A stretch of 64,000 bases of DNA from Thermopolyspora sp040678635 (GCF_040678635.1 NZ_JBFATZ010000002.1:372001-436000); one strand, 5' to 3'; positions 16,706 through 25,452 are shown, numbered from the stretch's first letter. A program made the numbers and translations. Notes: generated by a model from the letters alone, not told the origin.

Positions 16706-17968
16706 ATGGACACCGTCGACCTCGCCCGCCTGCAGTTCGCGCTCACGGCGGGTGCGCACTTCCTGTTCGTCGCGCTGACGCTCGGCCTGGCGACGCTGGT
16801 GGCCGTCATCCAGACGCGGGCCACACTCGGCCGCAGCACGATACATATGCGGATGACCCGCTTCTGGGGACAGCTCTACATCATCAACTACGCGATGGGC
16901 ATCGTCACCGGCCTGGTCATGGAGTTCCAGCTCGGGCTGTCGTGGAGCGGACTGACCGATTTCGCGGGCAACGCGTTCGGGTCCGCGCTGGCGCTGGAGA
17001 CGGTGGTCGCGTTCTTCGTCGAGTCCACCTTCCTCGGGCTGTGGATCTTCGGCTGGGAGCGGCTGAACCGGTGGGCGCACCTGTCGCTCATCTGGATCGT
17101 CACGCTGACCGCGTACGCCTCGGCGTTCTGGGTCATGGTCTCCAACGGTTTCCTGCAGAACCCGGTGGGCTACCGCAGTGAGGGCGGCGTGCTGCACGTC
17201 GTCGACTTCGGGGCGATGGTGGCGAATCCGGCGGGGCTGGTGGCGTTCGCGCACATTCTGAGCGGGGCGCTGGTGGCCGGAGGGTTCGTCATGGCCGGGG
17301 TGAGCGCCTACCACCTGCGCAGACGTACCACCGAGCAGGACTTCTTCCGCAAGTCGCTGCGCCTCGGGGTGGGGGTGTCGCTGCCGGCCCTCGTGCTGAC
17401 CGGCACCTTCGGCGGCATCGGGTTCGACACCCTGCAGCCGGGAAAGGCCGCCGCGTTCACGGGGGACGCCGGGCGGATGGCCCAGGCGCAGGCCGAGATG
17501 ACGGCGTTGCACGGGCCGGGCGACTACCTGCCGTCGGCGGGCTGGGTGCAAGGCGGCGGGATGACCATGTTGGTGGTGTTCGGGGTATTGCTCCTGCTGG
17601 CGGCGCTGAACGTGCTGCTGATGCTGTTCCGGCCGGTGGTGCGCGGGTTCCGGTTGTGGCACTGGACGATGACCGCGTCGATCCCGCTGCCGTTCGTCGC
17701 CATGCTGGGCGGCTGGATCTTCCGCGAGATGGGGCGGCAGCCGTGGGCCGTGTACGGGCTGCTGACGACGGCGGACGCGATGTCGCCGGTGACCGGCGGG
17801 CAGATGCTCTTCTCGCTGACCGCCTTCGTCGGCGTGTTCGCCGTACTCACCGTGATCAATTACTGGCTGCTGGCCCGGGCCGCCCGGCGCGGGCCGGACG
17901 GCGTGACCCTGGGCGGCGAGCGGCGGGCCGAGACGCCCGAGCGGCCCGACCCCGCCCTGACGTTCTGA
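16706..17968 (+). CDS. cydA: Cytochrome bd ubiquinol/menaquinol oxidase subunit I
   Basis: A 420-residue CydA with nine predicted helices. It oxidises menaquinol and reduces oxygen with high affinity. The b595/d-side His (GAHFLF), the ALETVVAFFVESTFLG helix with its two conserved Glu, the b558 His (FAHILSGALV) and the MGRQPW motif are visible; the Q loop is short. The start: ATG 16706 gives the standard N-terminus MDTVDLARLQFAL. An in-frame ATG at 16628 has AGGAGG only three bases upstream and would add 26 unusual residues. cydB follows after 10 bp. Confidence 0.93.
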   Translation: MDTVDLARLQFALTAGAHFLFVALTLGLATLVAVIQTRATLGRSTIHMRMTRFWGQLYIINYAMGIVTGLVMEFQLGLSWSGLTDFAGNAFGSALALETVVAFFVESTFLGLWIFGWERLNRWAHLSLIWIVTLTAYASAFWVMVSNGFLQNPVGYRSEGGVLHVVDFGAMVANPAGLVAFAHILSGALVAGGFVMAGVSAYHLRRRTTEQDFFRKSLRLGVGVSLPALVLTGTFGGIGFDTLQPGKAAAFTGDAGRMAQAQAEMTALHGPGDYLPSAGWVQGGGMTMLVVFGVLLLLAALNVLLMLFRPVVRGFRLWHWTMTASIPLPFVAMLGGWIFREMGRQPWAVYGLLTTADAMSPVTGGQMLFSLTAFVGVFAVLTVINYWLLARAARRGPDGVTLGGERRAETPERPDPALTF

Positions 17969-17978
17969 GGAGCAGACC

Positions 17979-18719
17979 GTGGAAGTCTTCCTGCTGGCCT
18001 TCTTCGCGATCGGATATCTGGTGCTCGGCGGAGCCGACATCGGCGTCGGCATGGCGCTGCCCTACCTGGGGCGCACCCCCGGGGAGCGGCGGGAGGTGAT
18101 CGCCGCCATCGCGCCGTTCTTCCTCGGCAACGAGGTGTGGCTGGTGACGGCCGGGGGCGTGCTCGTCGGGCTCTTCCCCAAGCTGGAGGGCGAGCTGCTG
18201 AGCGGCAACCACGTGCCGGTCGTCGCGTTGCTGGTGGCGTGGGTGGTCCGCGACATGGGGCTGTGGCTGCGCGGCCGGTTGCCGGGCCGCCGCTGGCAGG
18301 GCTGGTGCGACGGCGCGATCGTCGCCGGGAGCTGGGGACTGGCGCTGAGCTGGGGGGTCCTGCTCAGCCACGTGCTGCTGGGCATCCAGGGGCCGCTGGC
18401 GGCGCTGGCGGTGGCCGTCCCCGCGGCGCTGTTCGGCGTGCACGGGCTGGCGTTCGCCGCGCTGCGGCTGCACGGCGCCCCGCACCGCCGGGCGGCGGTG
18501 CTCTCCGGCGGCGCGGGGGAGGCGCCGACCTTCGCGCTGACCTCGGCGGCGCTCGTGGCGGTGGGCGTGCTCGCCGGGTTCCGGCTCCCGCTGGAGGCGG
18601 GTACGTCCGGTCCGCTGCTGGCGCCGGCGATCCTCGTCCTCCTCCCGGTGCTGGTGGCCACGCAGGCCTGGGTGTGGTGGACGTTCCGGCACCGCGTCGA
18701 CGGCCCCTCCTACCTGTGA
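17979..18719 (+). CDS. cydB: Cytochrome bd oxidase subunit II (short form)
   Basis: 246 residues, seven to eight helices. MEVFLLAFFAIGYLVLGGAD is the typical CydB start, and NEVWLVTAGGVL is a conserved helix. It pairs with CydA and stabilises the haem core. At 246 residues it is clearly shorter than the roughly 330-380 of most CydB proteins. GTG start with GGAG ten bases upstream. The transporter genes cydD and cydC needed for assembly are not adjacent. Confidence 0.88.
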   Translation: MEVFLLAFFAIGYLVLGGADIGVGMALPYLGRTPGERREVIAAIAPFFLGNEVWLVTAGGVLVGLFPKLEGELLSGNHVPVVALLVAWVVRDMGLWLRGRLPGRRWQGWCDGAIVAGSWGLALSWGVLLSHVLLGIQGPLAALAVAVPAALFGVHGLAFAALRLHGAPHRRAAVLSGGAGEAPTFALTSAALVAVGVLAGFRLPLEAGTSGPLLAPAILVLLPVLVATQAWVWWTFRHRVDGPSYL

Positions 18720-18737
18720 CCGGGCCCGGGGCGTGCC

Positions 18738-19163
18738 TCAGCCGACGATGGTGAGCCCCATCGAGCGGGCCGTACCCGCGACGATCTTGACCGCCTGGTC
18801 CAGATCGGTGGTGTTGAGGTCGGGCAGTTTGATCGCGGCCACCTCCCTGAGCTGCGCCGCGGTCACGGTCCCGGCGTGTTGATGCCCCGGCCTCGGGCTT
18901 CCGCCGTTCAGACCGGCGGCCTTGCGGATGAGCGAGGCGGTCGTCGGCTGCTTGGTCGCCACGTCGAACGAGCGGTCCTCATAGACCGTCACCACGGCCG
19001 GGACGACGTGCCCGCGCCGGTCGGCGGTGAGCGCGTTGTAGCGCTTGCAGAACTCCATGAGGTTGATGCCGAGCGGCCCCAGGTCCTTGCCGACGTTCGC
19101 CGGGCCCGCTTCACCGGCCTGGATGTGCAGGGTGACAACCCTGGTCACCTTGTTCTTCGCCAT
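18738..19163 (-). CDS. Ribosomal protein L11 paralogue
   Basis: 141 residues, about the usual L11 length. Conserved L11 blocks are present: VGKDLGPLGINLMEFCKRYN, YEDRSFDVATKQPTTASLIR, LPDLNTTDLDQAVKIVAGTARSMGL. It stands alone, outside the rplK-rplA operon, and differs at the loop where thiostrepton binds: the canonical P-x-P-P-V-G is P-A-N-V-G here, with one residue lost and a Pro replaced. L11 normally stimulates EF-G, RF and RelA on the large subunit. A second copy may replace the housekeeping L11 under stress or antibiotic attack. Its promoter has a MerR-type operator shared with the divergent regulator and appears leaderless. Confidence 0.88.
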   Translation of the reverse strand: MAKNKVTRVVTLHIQAGEAGPANVGKDLGPLGINLMEFCKRYNALTADRRGHVVPAVVTVYEDRSFDVATKQPTTASLIRKAAGLNGGSPRPGHQHAGTVTAAQLREVAAIKLPDLNTTDLDQAVKIVAGTARSMGLTIVG

Positions 19164-19170
19164 GGCCGGT

Positions 19171-19201
19171 ACGCTAAAGTCTCCCGTAACTGGAGACTCA
19201 A
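19171..19201 (-). promoter_or_regulatory. MerR-type operator-promoter between L11 paralogue and merR
   Basis: For the L11 gene, -35 TTGAGT (19196-19201) and -10 TAGCGT (19171-19176) are 19 bp apart, the long spacer typical of MerR-activated promoters. The spacer contains the perfect repeat AGTCTCC-N7-GGAGACT (19178-19198). Seven bases separate the -10 from the ATG, so the mRNA would be leaderless. The GGAG of the right arm is also the Shine-Dalgarno of merR, six bases before its ATG. Confidence 0.8.
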
Positions 19202-20086
19202 ATGGATTATTCGATCGGTGAGTTGGCCGAGCTCACCGGCATACCGGTGAAAACCATCCGTTTCTACTCCGACACCGGCGTGCTGCCCGCTCCGAGCCGC
19301 ACCTCCTCCGGCTACCGGCGCTACACCGACGAGCACCGCGTCCACCTGGAACTCGTCCGTACGCTGCGCGAGATCGGCATCGACCTCGCCACCATCCGCT
19401 CCCTCGGCCACCGCGACCTCAAGGAGGTCCTGGCCCTGCACCTGCGCGCGGTCGAGACGCAGATCACCGCGCTCCAGCGGACCAGGGCGGTCCTGCGCGT
19501 CACCCTCGACAAGGACGCCCCCGCCGAGGAGGACCTGCGCCGACTGCACGCACTCGGCAAACTCGGCGGCGCCGAGATGGCCGCCCTGCTCGACACGTTC
19601 ATCGACGACGTGGGCGGCGACATCCGGCCGCGGCACGAGTGGCTGGCGGCGATGCGCGAGCACATGCTTCCCGAACTCCCCGCCGAGCCCACGACCGCCC
19701 AGCTCGACGCCTGGCTGGAGCTGGCCGAACTGCTCGCCGACGACGACTTCCGGCGGCGGCTGCGCGAGCAGAGCGACGGCTTCTGGGCGGGGCTCCGCGA
19801 CATGGCGGCCTACCACGAGATCATCAACACGGTCATGGAGGTGGGGCTCGCCGCCGTCGAGGAGGGCATCCCGCCCGATTCGCCCGAGGCGAGACCCGTC
19901 CTCGAACGCGTCCTGGCCCTGCTGGGACAGACCCGCGAGCAGGCGGTCCGCATGTTCGACGAGCACGACTCGCGCGGCGAACGCCTGTGGCGGCTCGTCG
20001 CGATCGTCCGGGATATCGAGTACGACCCCCGCCCGGGGCAGGCGTACGCGTGGATCGAGCAGGCGGCCCGGGCGGCGACGTTCTGA
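19202..20086 (+). CDS. MerR-family regulator with long C-terminal domain
   Basis: 294 residues. The N-terminal MerR winged helix is clear (YSIGELAELTGIPVKTIRFY, then GYRRYTDEHRVHLELVRTLR), followed by a dimerisation helix (about 80-105). The 180-residue C-terminal region is helical, rich in Leu, Glu and Trp, and I do not recognise it; no Cys-rich metal site is seen, so a drug or other small organic ligand is more likely than a metal. It presumably activates the divergent L11 gene through the operator they share and controls itself. Confidence 0.88.
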   Translation: MDYSIGELAELTGIPVKTIRFYSDTGVLPAPSRTSSGYRRYTDEHRVHLELVRTLREIGIDLATIRSLGHRDLKEVLALHLRAVETQITALQRTRAVLRVTLDKDAPAEEDLRRLHALGKLGGAEMAALLDTFIDDVGGDIRPRHEWLAAMREHMLPELPAEPTTAQLDAWLELAELLADDDFRRRLREQSDGFWAGLRDMAAYHEIINTVMEVGLAAVEEGIPPDSPEARPVLERVLALLGQTREQAVRMFDEHDSRGERLWRLVAIVRDIEYDPRPGQAYAWIEQAARAATF

Positions 20087-20157
20087 ACGGCCCGGCGGAA
20101 CCCTCCGCGGATACGAGGAGCCCGCGGGGCCCGCGGGACCTCGCGCCCCGGAGTCGG

Positions 20158-21789
20158 TCAGCGCATGACGGGAAGGATCACCGCGGACGGCCGCGCCGGG
20201 TCGTGGAACACCTCCCTGGCCGAGGTGACCAGGCGCGTCGCCGCGCCCAGCGGCTCGCCCGTGCCCGGATTGCGGGCGAACCGGGGATGGGCGCCCCCGG
20301 AGACCTGCACCCGGACGCGATGCCCGGCCGCGAACCGGTAGGCCGTGGGCCACAACTCCACGGTCACCGCGCGGACGCCGTCCGCGTCGGCGGGGAAACG
20401 CTCGGGGATGACGCGCTGGATGCCGTCGCACACGTTCATGGAACGTCCCGACGGCTCCACGTCGCAGAGCCGTACGAACATGTCGGCGTGATCGTTCCCC
20501 GACCGCACGTGGAGCACCGCCCGGACCGGCCCGATCACGTCCATCGGCTCGGGCAGCGGCTCGCCGGTGAAGACCAGCACGTCGGGGCGCGATTCGAGGT
20601 CGCGGTTGTCGTACCGTCCGGCCCGAGGCCCGAGCAGCGGCCCGCCCAGCGACGGCGTCGGGTCGGCGGGGTCGTAGCGGAACCGGGTCAGCGACGAGAC
20701 GTCGGGCGGCTCGGTGGACAGGCCGCCGTGCGGATGCAGGTACCAGGGCGTCGGCGTCGCCCCGGGCGGCGGCCACGCGTCGTAGTCGCGCCACTCGCCG
20801 GTGCGCTGCACGTACAGGCGCACCGGCCCGCCCCGCACCGCGTCGCGGTCGCCCTTGACCTGCGCGGTGAACCAGGTGATCGCCTCGCGCACGGCCACGC
20901 CCGCGGCCCTGGGGTCGCCGTGCGTCCACGGCCCGATCACGATGTACGGCTCCCGCCCCGCCGCGGCCAGCGCCTGGAAGTCCGCGAGCTGCCACGGCAG
21001 GAAGACGTCGTGCCACCCGGCGACCATCGACACCGGCGCGGTCACCTCCGCCAGTCGCGCGTCGTGGTCGCGCTCCACGGTCCAGTACGGATCGCCGGGT
21101 TTGCCGTGCTCCAGCCACTCCTGGAAGTAGGGAACCTGCCGTCCGGTCGCCACCAGGTCCGCCTCGGCGAGCGGCAGGCGGCGCAGCGCCGCCGCGAGCC
21201 GCCGGTCCGGACGCAGCCCCGCCAGCGCGTCGCGCAGCGGGCGCCCGGTCTGCCGGGTCATCATCGCCGTCCACGACAGCGTCGCCTCAAGCGCGAAGGA
21301 GCCGCCCGGGTAGATCTGCTCCCGGAACCCCGCCGAGGACATCGTGACGTGCATGGCCGCGACCCGCTCACCGGCGTCGGCGGCGACCGCCCACTGGGTG
21401 TAGCCGAGGTAGCTCGCCCCGAACAGCAGCAGGTTGCCGTGGAACCACGGCTGCCGTTCGATCCACTCGATCGTGGCCAGGCCGTCCGCCCGCTCCTGCG
21501 CGAACGGGTCGAGCGTGCCGCCGCTGCCGGCCGTGCCGCGCACGCTCTGCAGCACGACCTGAAAGCCGCGCTCGGCCAGCATCCTCGCGTGGAGCAGGGC
21601 GGACGGGCCCCGCCTGCCGTATGGGGTCCGGATCAGCACGGTCGGCGCGCCGGACACGCGGCGCGGCACGTGCAGATCGGCGAGCAGGTCGACTCCGTCG
21701 GGCATCGGCACCGACAGATCGCGGTGCACGTTCACGCGGGTGACCGCCGGAGGAAGACCAAGCCCCCGCGCGATCAGCCAGGTGATCAT
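20158..21789 (-). CDS. CocE/NonD-family serine hydrolase
   Basis: 543 residues of the X-Pro dipeptidyl-peptidase S15/CocE family. The alpha/beta hydrolase part has the nucleophile in FGASYLGYTQW, an Asp in GWHDVFLPWQ and the catalytic His in IGPWTHGD; the last 200 residues form the jelly-roll domain (PF08530) with GHRVRVQVSGG. Members cleave acyl esters, amides or N-terminal dipeptides. The start at ATG 21789 is preceded by GAGGTGAG ten bases away; longer versions are open but look non-coding. No signal peptide, so probably cytoplasmic. It shares a control region with the nitroreductase. Confidence 0.87.
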   Translation of the reverse strand: MITWLIARGLGLPPAVTRVNVHRDLSVPMPDGVDLLADLHVPRRVSGAPTVLIRTPYGRRGPSALLHARMLAERGFQVVLQSVRGTAGSGGTLDPFAQERADGLATIEWIERQPWFHGNLLLFGASYLGYTQWAVAADAGERVAAMHVTMSSAGFREQIYPGGSFALEATLSWTAMMTRQTGRPLRDALAGLRPDRRLAAALRRLPLAEADLVATGRQVPYFQEWLEHGKPGDPYWTVERDHDARLAEVTAPVSMVAGWHDVFLPWQLADFQALAAAGREPYIVIGPWTHGDPRAAGVAVREAITWFTAQVKGDRDAVRGGPVRLYVQRTGEWRDYDAWPPPGATPTPWYLHPHGGLSTEPPDVSSLTRFRYDPADPTPSLGGPLLGPRAGRYDNRDLESRPDVLVFTGEPLPEPMDVIGPVRAVLHVRSGNDHADMFVRLCDVEPSGRSMNVCDGIQRVIPERFPADADGVRAVTVELWPTAYRFAAGHRVRVQVSGGAHPRFARNPGTGEPLGAATRLVTSAREVFHDPARPSAVILPVMR

Positions 21790-22159
21790 GCTCAAAGCAC
21801 TCACCTCACAGTTCGTCGCCCCCTGACGACGCCGTGGACGGTCACCCCGCCGTCCGACGACGTACCCGTGGTGCCGTACGGGCCGTGTGTAAATCCCCCG
21901 GCACGGACCCGCATGTACCACAGGCCCTCACAGCGTCCCACAAGACGTGATTTCCCCGGAATAGGCCAGTACGTGGGTGTATGCCGAACCGCGCGTAACC
22001 TCCCGTCATTCGCCTGCCACGGCGGCGACCGCCACCGCTCACAGGCCGCGCGCCGGGCCGGGACCGACGCGAGCGCCGCACGGTCGACGATTAAGCGGGA
22101 GGAGGCGGCAATGCGCCATATGTCGGTTTTGCGGGAGAATGGTCGGGTACGGCGCGCGC

Positions 22160-22675
22160 ATGGAGACATGGGACGTCATCCGGTCCCGCCGGGACGTCAG
22201 GCAGTACGACGAACGGCCGATCCCGCCCGAGCATCTCGACCGCATCCTGGAGGCGGGACGGCGGGCCCCGTCCTCACGCAACTGGCAGCCGTGGGAGTTC
22301 GTCGTCGTCACCGACCGTGCGCAGCTCGCCGACCTCGCGAAGGTGTGGCAGGGCGGCGGCCACGTCGCCCGATCGGCCGCCACGGTGGCCCTGGTGACCC
22401 GCGAGCCCGTGGACGATCTGACCAGGGACCGGGCGAACTACGACCTCGGCCAGGCGACGATGGCGATGATGCTCGCCGCGGCCGACCTGGGCATCGGCAG
22501 CGGCCACTCGACGGTCGCCGACCAGGCGCTGGCGCGCCGGGTGCTCGGCCTGCCCGACAACCGGATCTGCGCCTACCTGGTGGTCCTCGGCTATCCCGCC
22601 GACCGCCCGCTGAAGCCCATCAGGCGGCCGGACCGCAGGGCCTTCGACGACGTCGTGCACAGGGGGAAGTGGTGA
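22160..22675 (+). CDS. Nitroreductase-family FMN oxidoreductase
   Basis: 171 residues of the PF00881 family. RSRRDVRQYDERPIPPEHL and GRRAPSSRNWQPWEFVVV are the FMN phosphate and isoalloxazine contacts, and the C-terminal part holds LGYPADRP. Such enzymes use NAD(P)H to reduce nitro-aromatics, quinones or enones as dimers. The start at ATG 22160 is chosen for the family N-terminus (METWDVIRSRR); no good ribosome site is visible, and an in-frame ATG at 22139 is possible. Confidence 0.85.
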   Translation: METWDVIRSRRDVRQYDERPIPPEHLDRILEAGRRAPSSRNWQPWEFVVVTDRAQLADLAKVWQGGGHVARSAATVALVTREPVDDLTRDRANYDLGQATMAMMLAAADLGIGSGHSTVADQALARRVLGLPDNRICAYLVVLGYPADRPLKPIRRPDRRAFDDVVHRGKW

Positions 22676-22720
22676 GCATGCGGACGGCACCGGAGAGGCG
22701 GCACCGGAGAGGAGGCAAGG

Positions 22721-23386
22721 GTGAAGGCGACCATCGAGACGATCAGAATCGCCCTGGGAGGCGCCGAGGTTCACGGTGACCTGGCCCTGCCGCCGGAGGC
22801 GCGCGGCATGGTCCTGTTCGCCCACGGCAGCGGAAGCTCACGGCACAGCCCGCGCAACCAGGCCGTCGCGGCCCGGCTCAACCAGGAGGGGTTCGGCACC
22901 CTCCTGCTCGACCTGCTCACCGAGGCGGAGGAGGCCCGCGACGCCTGGACGGGCGAGCTGCGCTTCGACATCGGCCTGCTCACCGGGCGGTTGGTGGACG
23001 CCCTGGACCGGCTCGCCAACCAGCCCCGCACCGCGGGCCTCCCGCTCGGCCTGTTCGGCGCGAGCACCGGGGCCGCCGGGGCGCTCGCGGCGGCGGCGGC
23101 CCGGCCCGACCTGGTCCGCGCCGTCGTCTCCCGCGGCGGCAGGCCCGACCTCGCGCCCGACGCGCTGCCCCGGGTCCGCGCGCCCGTCCTGTTGATCGTC
23201 GGCGGCCGGGACGAGGTCGTGGTGGACCTCAACCGGAGCGCCGCCGGCCGCCTGAACGGCCCGCACGAGGTGGTCGTGGTGCCGGGCGCCAGCCACCTGT
23301 TCGAGGAGCCGGGCACGCTGGAACGCGTCGCCGAGCTGGCCGCCCACTGGTTCCGCGACTACCTGCCCCGGCGCGGCCCGGACTGA
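22721..23386 (+). CDS. Dienelactone-hydrolase-like alpha/beta hydrolase
   Basis: 221 residues. The nucleophile elbow is GLFGASTGAAGAL, the acidic residue lies in IVGGRDEVV, and the His in PGASHLFEEPG. This family is often encoded beside or fused to a phosphoribosyltransferase in actinomycetes, but here it stands alone 45 bp after the nitroreductase. The substrate is unknown. GTG start with GGAGG five bases upstream. Its stop codon lies in the left arm of a terminator hairpin shared with the convergent lpd gene. Confidence 0.84.
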   Translation: MKATIETIRIALGGAEVHGDLALPPEARGMVLFAHGSGSSRHSPRNQAVAARLNQEGFGTLLLDLLTEAEEARDAWTGELRFDIGLLTGRLVDALDRLANQPRTAGLPLGLFGASTGAAGALAAAAARPDLVRAVVSRGGRPDLAPDALPRVRAPVLLIVGGRDEVVVDLNRSAAGRLNGPHEVVVVPGASHLFEEPGTLERVAELAAHWFRDYLPRRGPD

Positions 23387-23411
23387 GCCCGAGCCGCCCG
23401 GGACGGGCTCA
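23384..23411. terminator. Bidirectional hairpin between two convergent genes
   Basis: TGAGCCCG and CGGGCTCA form an 8-bp perfect stem with a 12-nt loop. Each arm contains a stop codon of one of the two convergent genes. Confidence 0.65.
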
Positions 23412-24809
23412 CATGTTGATCATGTGGCCGGCGAGGCCGTGGATCGCCTCCTGGATCGCCTCGCTGAGGGTCGGGTGCGCGTGCACGTTGCGGGCCACCT
23501 CGTGCACGGTCAGGTCCCACTTCTGCGCCAGGGTGAGCTCGGGCAGCAGCTCGGTGACGTCCGGGCCGATCATGTGCGCGCCGAGCAGCTCGCCGTACTT
23601 GTCGTCGCTGATGATCTTGACGAAGCCGACCGTGTCGCCCAGGCCGTGCGCCTTGCCGTTCGCGGTGAAGGGGAACTTGGCCACCTTCACGTCGTAGCCC
23701 TGCTCGCGGGCCTGCGCCTCGGTGTACCCGAAGCTGGCGATCTGCGGCTGGCAGTACGTCGCCCGCGGGATCATGACGTAGTCGAGCTCCATCGTCTCCG
23801 CGCCGCCGATCGTCTCGGCCGCGATGACGCCCATCGCCTCGGCCGTGTGGGCGAGCATCAGCTTGGCGGTCACGTCCCCGATCGCGAAGATGTGCGGCAC
23901 GCTGGTACGGCAGAAGCCGTCGACGTCGATCGCGCCCCGGTCGGTGAGCCGTACGCCGGTGTTCTCCAGGCCGTAGCCCTCGACGCGCGGCTTGAAGCCG
24001 ATCGCCTGCATCACCTTGTCGGCCTCAAGCACCTTCTGGCCGTCCTTGCCGGAGACGGTGACCTTCACCTTCTCGCCGGAGTCGTCGATCGACTCGACCT
24101 TGGTGGAGGTCAGCACGTCGATGCCGAGCCGCCGGTAGCGGCGGGCCAGCTCGGCCGAGACCTCGGCGTCCTCAAGCGGGACGATGCGGTCGAGGAACTC
24201 CACGATCGTCACGTCGACGCCGTAGCTGTTGAGCACGTAGCCGAACTCCACGCCGATCGCGCCCGCGCCGGCGATCACGATGCTGCCGGGCAGCTTGTCG
24301 GTGAGGATCTGCTCCTCGTACGTCACGACCCGCTCGCTCAGCGACGTGCCGGGAAGCAGCCGCGTCTCGGCGCCCGTCGCGATGATCGCCGAGTTGAACG
24401 TCACGTTCTGGGTGCTCCCGTCGGCTCCCGTGACCCGCAGGGTGTGCGGATCGACGAAGTGCGCCCGCCCCTCGTACTCGGTGATCTTGTTCTTCTTCAT
24501 CAGGAAGCGCACGCCCTTGGCGCGCCCGTCGGCGACCTTGCGGCTGCGTTCGAAGGCCGCCTGGTAGTCGAAGGAGATCTGACCGTCGACCTGGATGCCG
24601 AACGTCTTCGCCTCGTGCGTGAGCAGGTGCGCGAGTTCGGCATTGCGCAGCAGAGCCTTGGAGGGGATGCAGCCCACGTTCAGGCACACGCCGCCCCAGT
24701 AGCGCTCCTCGACGATCGCCGTACTCAACCCGAGCTGCGCCGCCCTGATCGCGGCGACGTATCCGCCCGGTCCAGCGCCTACCACCACGACGTCGAAGTG
24801 TCCACTCAT
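23409..24809 (-). CDS. lpdA: Dihydrolipoamide dehydrogenase
   Basis: 466 residues, the E3 component of pyruvate and other 2-oxoacid dehydrogenases; it reoxidises dihydrolipoyl groups with NAD through FAD. Visible are the FAD fold VVVGAGPGGYVAAIRAAQ, the redox disulfide GGVCLNVGCIPSKAL, the NAD fold IAGAGAIGVEFGYVL, ATGAETRLLPG, and the C-terminal HAHPTLSEAIQEA with the catalytic His-Glu pair. No E1 or E2 gene is adjacent, which is normal for actinomycetes. The start lies in a perfect palindrome and the mRNA may be leaderless. Confidence 0.96.
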   Translation of the reverse strand: MSGHFDVVVVGAGPGGYVAAIRAAQLGLSTAIVEERYWGGVCLNVGCIPSKALLRNAELAHLLTHEAKTFGIQVDGQISFDYQAAFERSRKVADGRAKGVRFLMKKNKITEYEGRAHFVDPHTLRVTGADGSTQNVTFNSAIIATGAETRLLPGTSLSERVVTYEEQILTDKLPGSIVIAGAGAIGVEFGYVLNSYGVDVTIVEFLDRIVPLEDAEVSAELARRYRRLGIDVLTSTKVESIDDSGEKVKVTVSGKDGQKVLEADKVMQAIGFKPRVEGYGLENTGVRLTDRGAIDVDGFCRTSVPHIFAIGDVTAKLMLAHTAEAMGVIAAETIGGAETMELDYVMIPRATYCQPQIASFGYTEAQAREQGYDVKVAKFPFTANGKAHGLGDTVGFVKIISDDKYGELLGAHMIGPDVTELLPELTLAQKWDLTVHEVARNVHAHPTLSEAIQEAIHGLAGHMINM

Positions 24810-24824
24810 AGGGCAAACCCTATG
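24807..24824. promoter_or_regulatory. Palindrome overlapping the lpdA start codon
   Basis: CATAGGG and CCCTATG flank a 4-bp CAAA. On the minus strand TAGGGT is a plausible -10 element seven bases before the ATG, which lies in the other arm. It could be an operator or an mRNA hairpin at the start codon. Confidence 0.4.
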
Positions 24825-24955
24825 CGGAACCGGGGGCGGAATTCGCGCCGGGTCCGCCCGCCGGGCAACCGTGGCCGGGCGGGGGCCGAGCGGGGGCCGG
24901 GCGGGGGCCGGGCGGACTGGTGGCCGTCCTCGCGGGGGTCCTAGGCTTGCCGACC

Positions 24956-25405
24956 ATGCGTGACCTTGGTGAGGATCCCCGGCCGGTGCGGGGCGGGGTG
25001 CGGCAGGTGTACACGATCGCGCGGGCGGCGACCATCGAGTACGCGCCCGATCTGGACGGCCTGGCGGATCCGGGGGAGATCGTCTGGGCCTGGGTGCCCT
25101 ACGAGGAGGACCCGGATCGCGGCAAGGACCGGCCGCTGCTGCTCGTCGGCCGTCACCGGCGCCGACTGCTCGGCCTGATGCTGTCCAGCCGGGGCGGCGA
25201 CGATCCGCGCGACGCACAGGACTGGCTGGAACTCGGCTCCGGCCCCTGGGACCGGCAGGGCCGGGTCTCCTACCTGCGACTGGACCGCGTCTACGAACTG
25301 GACGAGGACGACATCCGCCGCGAGGGGGCCGTCCTGGACCGCGCGAGGTTCCTGCGGGTCGCCGCCGTCCTGCGGCGCCTGCACGGTTGGGCCGCCGACG
25401 GATAG
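24956..25405 (+). CDS. PemK/MazF-like protein
   Basis: 149 residues. IVWAWVPYEEDPDRGKDRPLLLVGR is the beta-barrel N-terminus of PemK/MazF toxins (PF02452) in the form common in actinomycetes, with the conserved G-K-x-R-P block; LGLMLSS and DRVYELDEDDIRREGAVLDRARF follow. True MazF toxins cleave mRNA. No antitoxin gene is adjacent on either side, so this may be a solitary, non-toxic or trans-controlled member. The promoter looks close to the ATG (TAGGCT at 24942-24947). Confidence 0.78.
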   Translation: MRDLGEDPRPVRGGVRQVYTIARAATIEYAPDLDGLADPGEIVWAWVPYEEDPDRGKDRPLLLVGRHRRRLLGLMLSSRGGDDPRDAQDWLELGSGPWDRQGRVSYLRLDRVYELDEDDIRREGAVLDRARFLRVAAVLRRLHGWAADG

Positions 25406-25452
25406 GCAACGGGTAGGCGACGGGAGGGCGACGGGAGGGCGACGGATAGGCC
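25400..25452. repeat. 11-bp tandem repeat, about five units
   Basis: Units GGATAGGCAAC, GGGTAGGCGAC, GGGAGGGCGAC, GGGAGGGCGAC and a partial GGATAGGCC. The array begins at the stop codon of the PemK-like gene. The rest of the 300-bp gap up to 25704 is A+T-richer near 25590-25680 and probably holds the promoter of the next gene. Confidence 0.75.

Noticed and set aside
19145..21274. Long minus frame spanning merR and the CocE gene
   Set aside because: Read-through of antisense and out-of-frame sequence; no domain.
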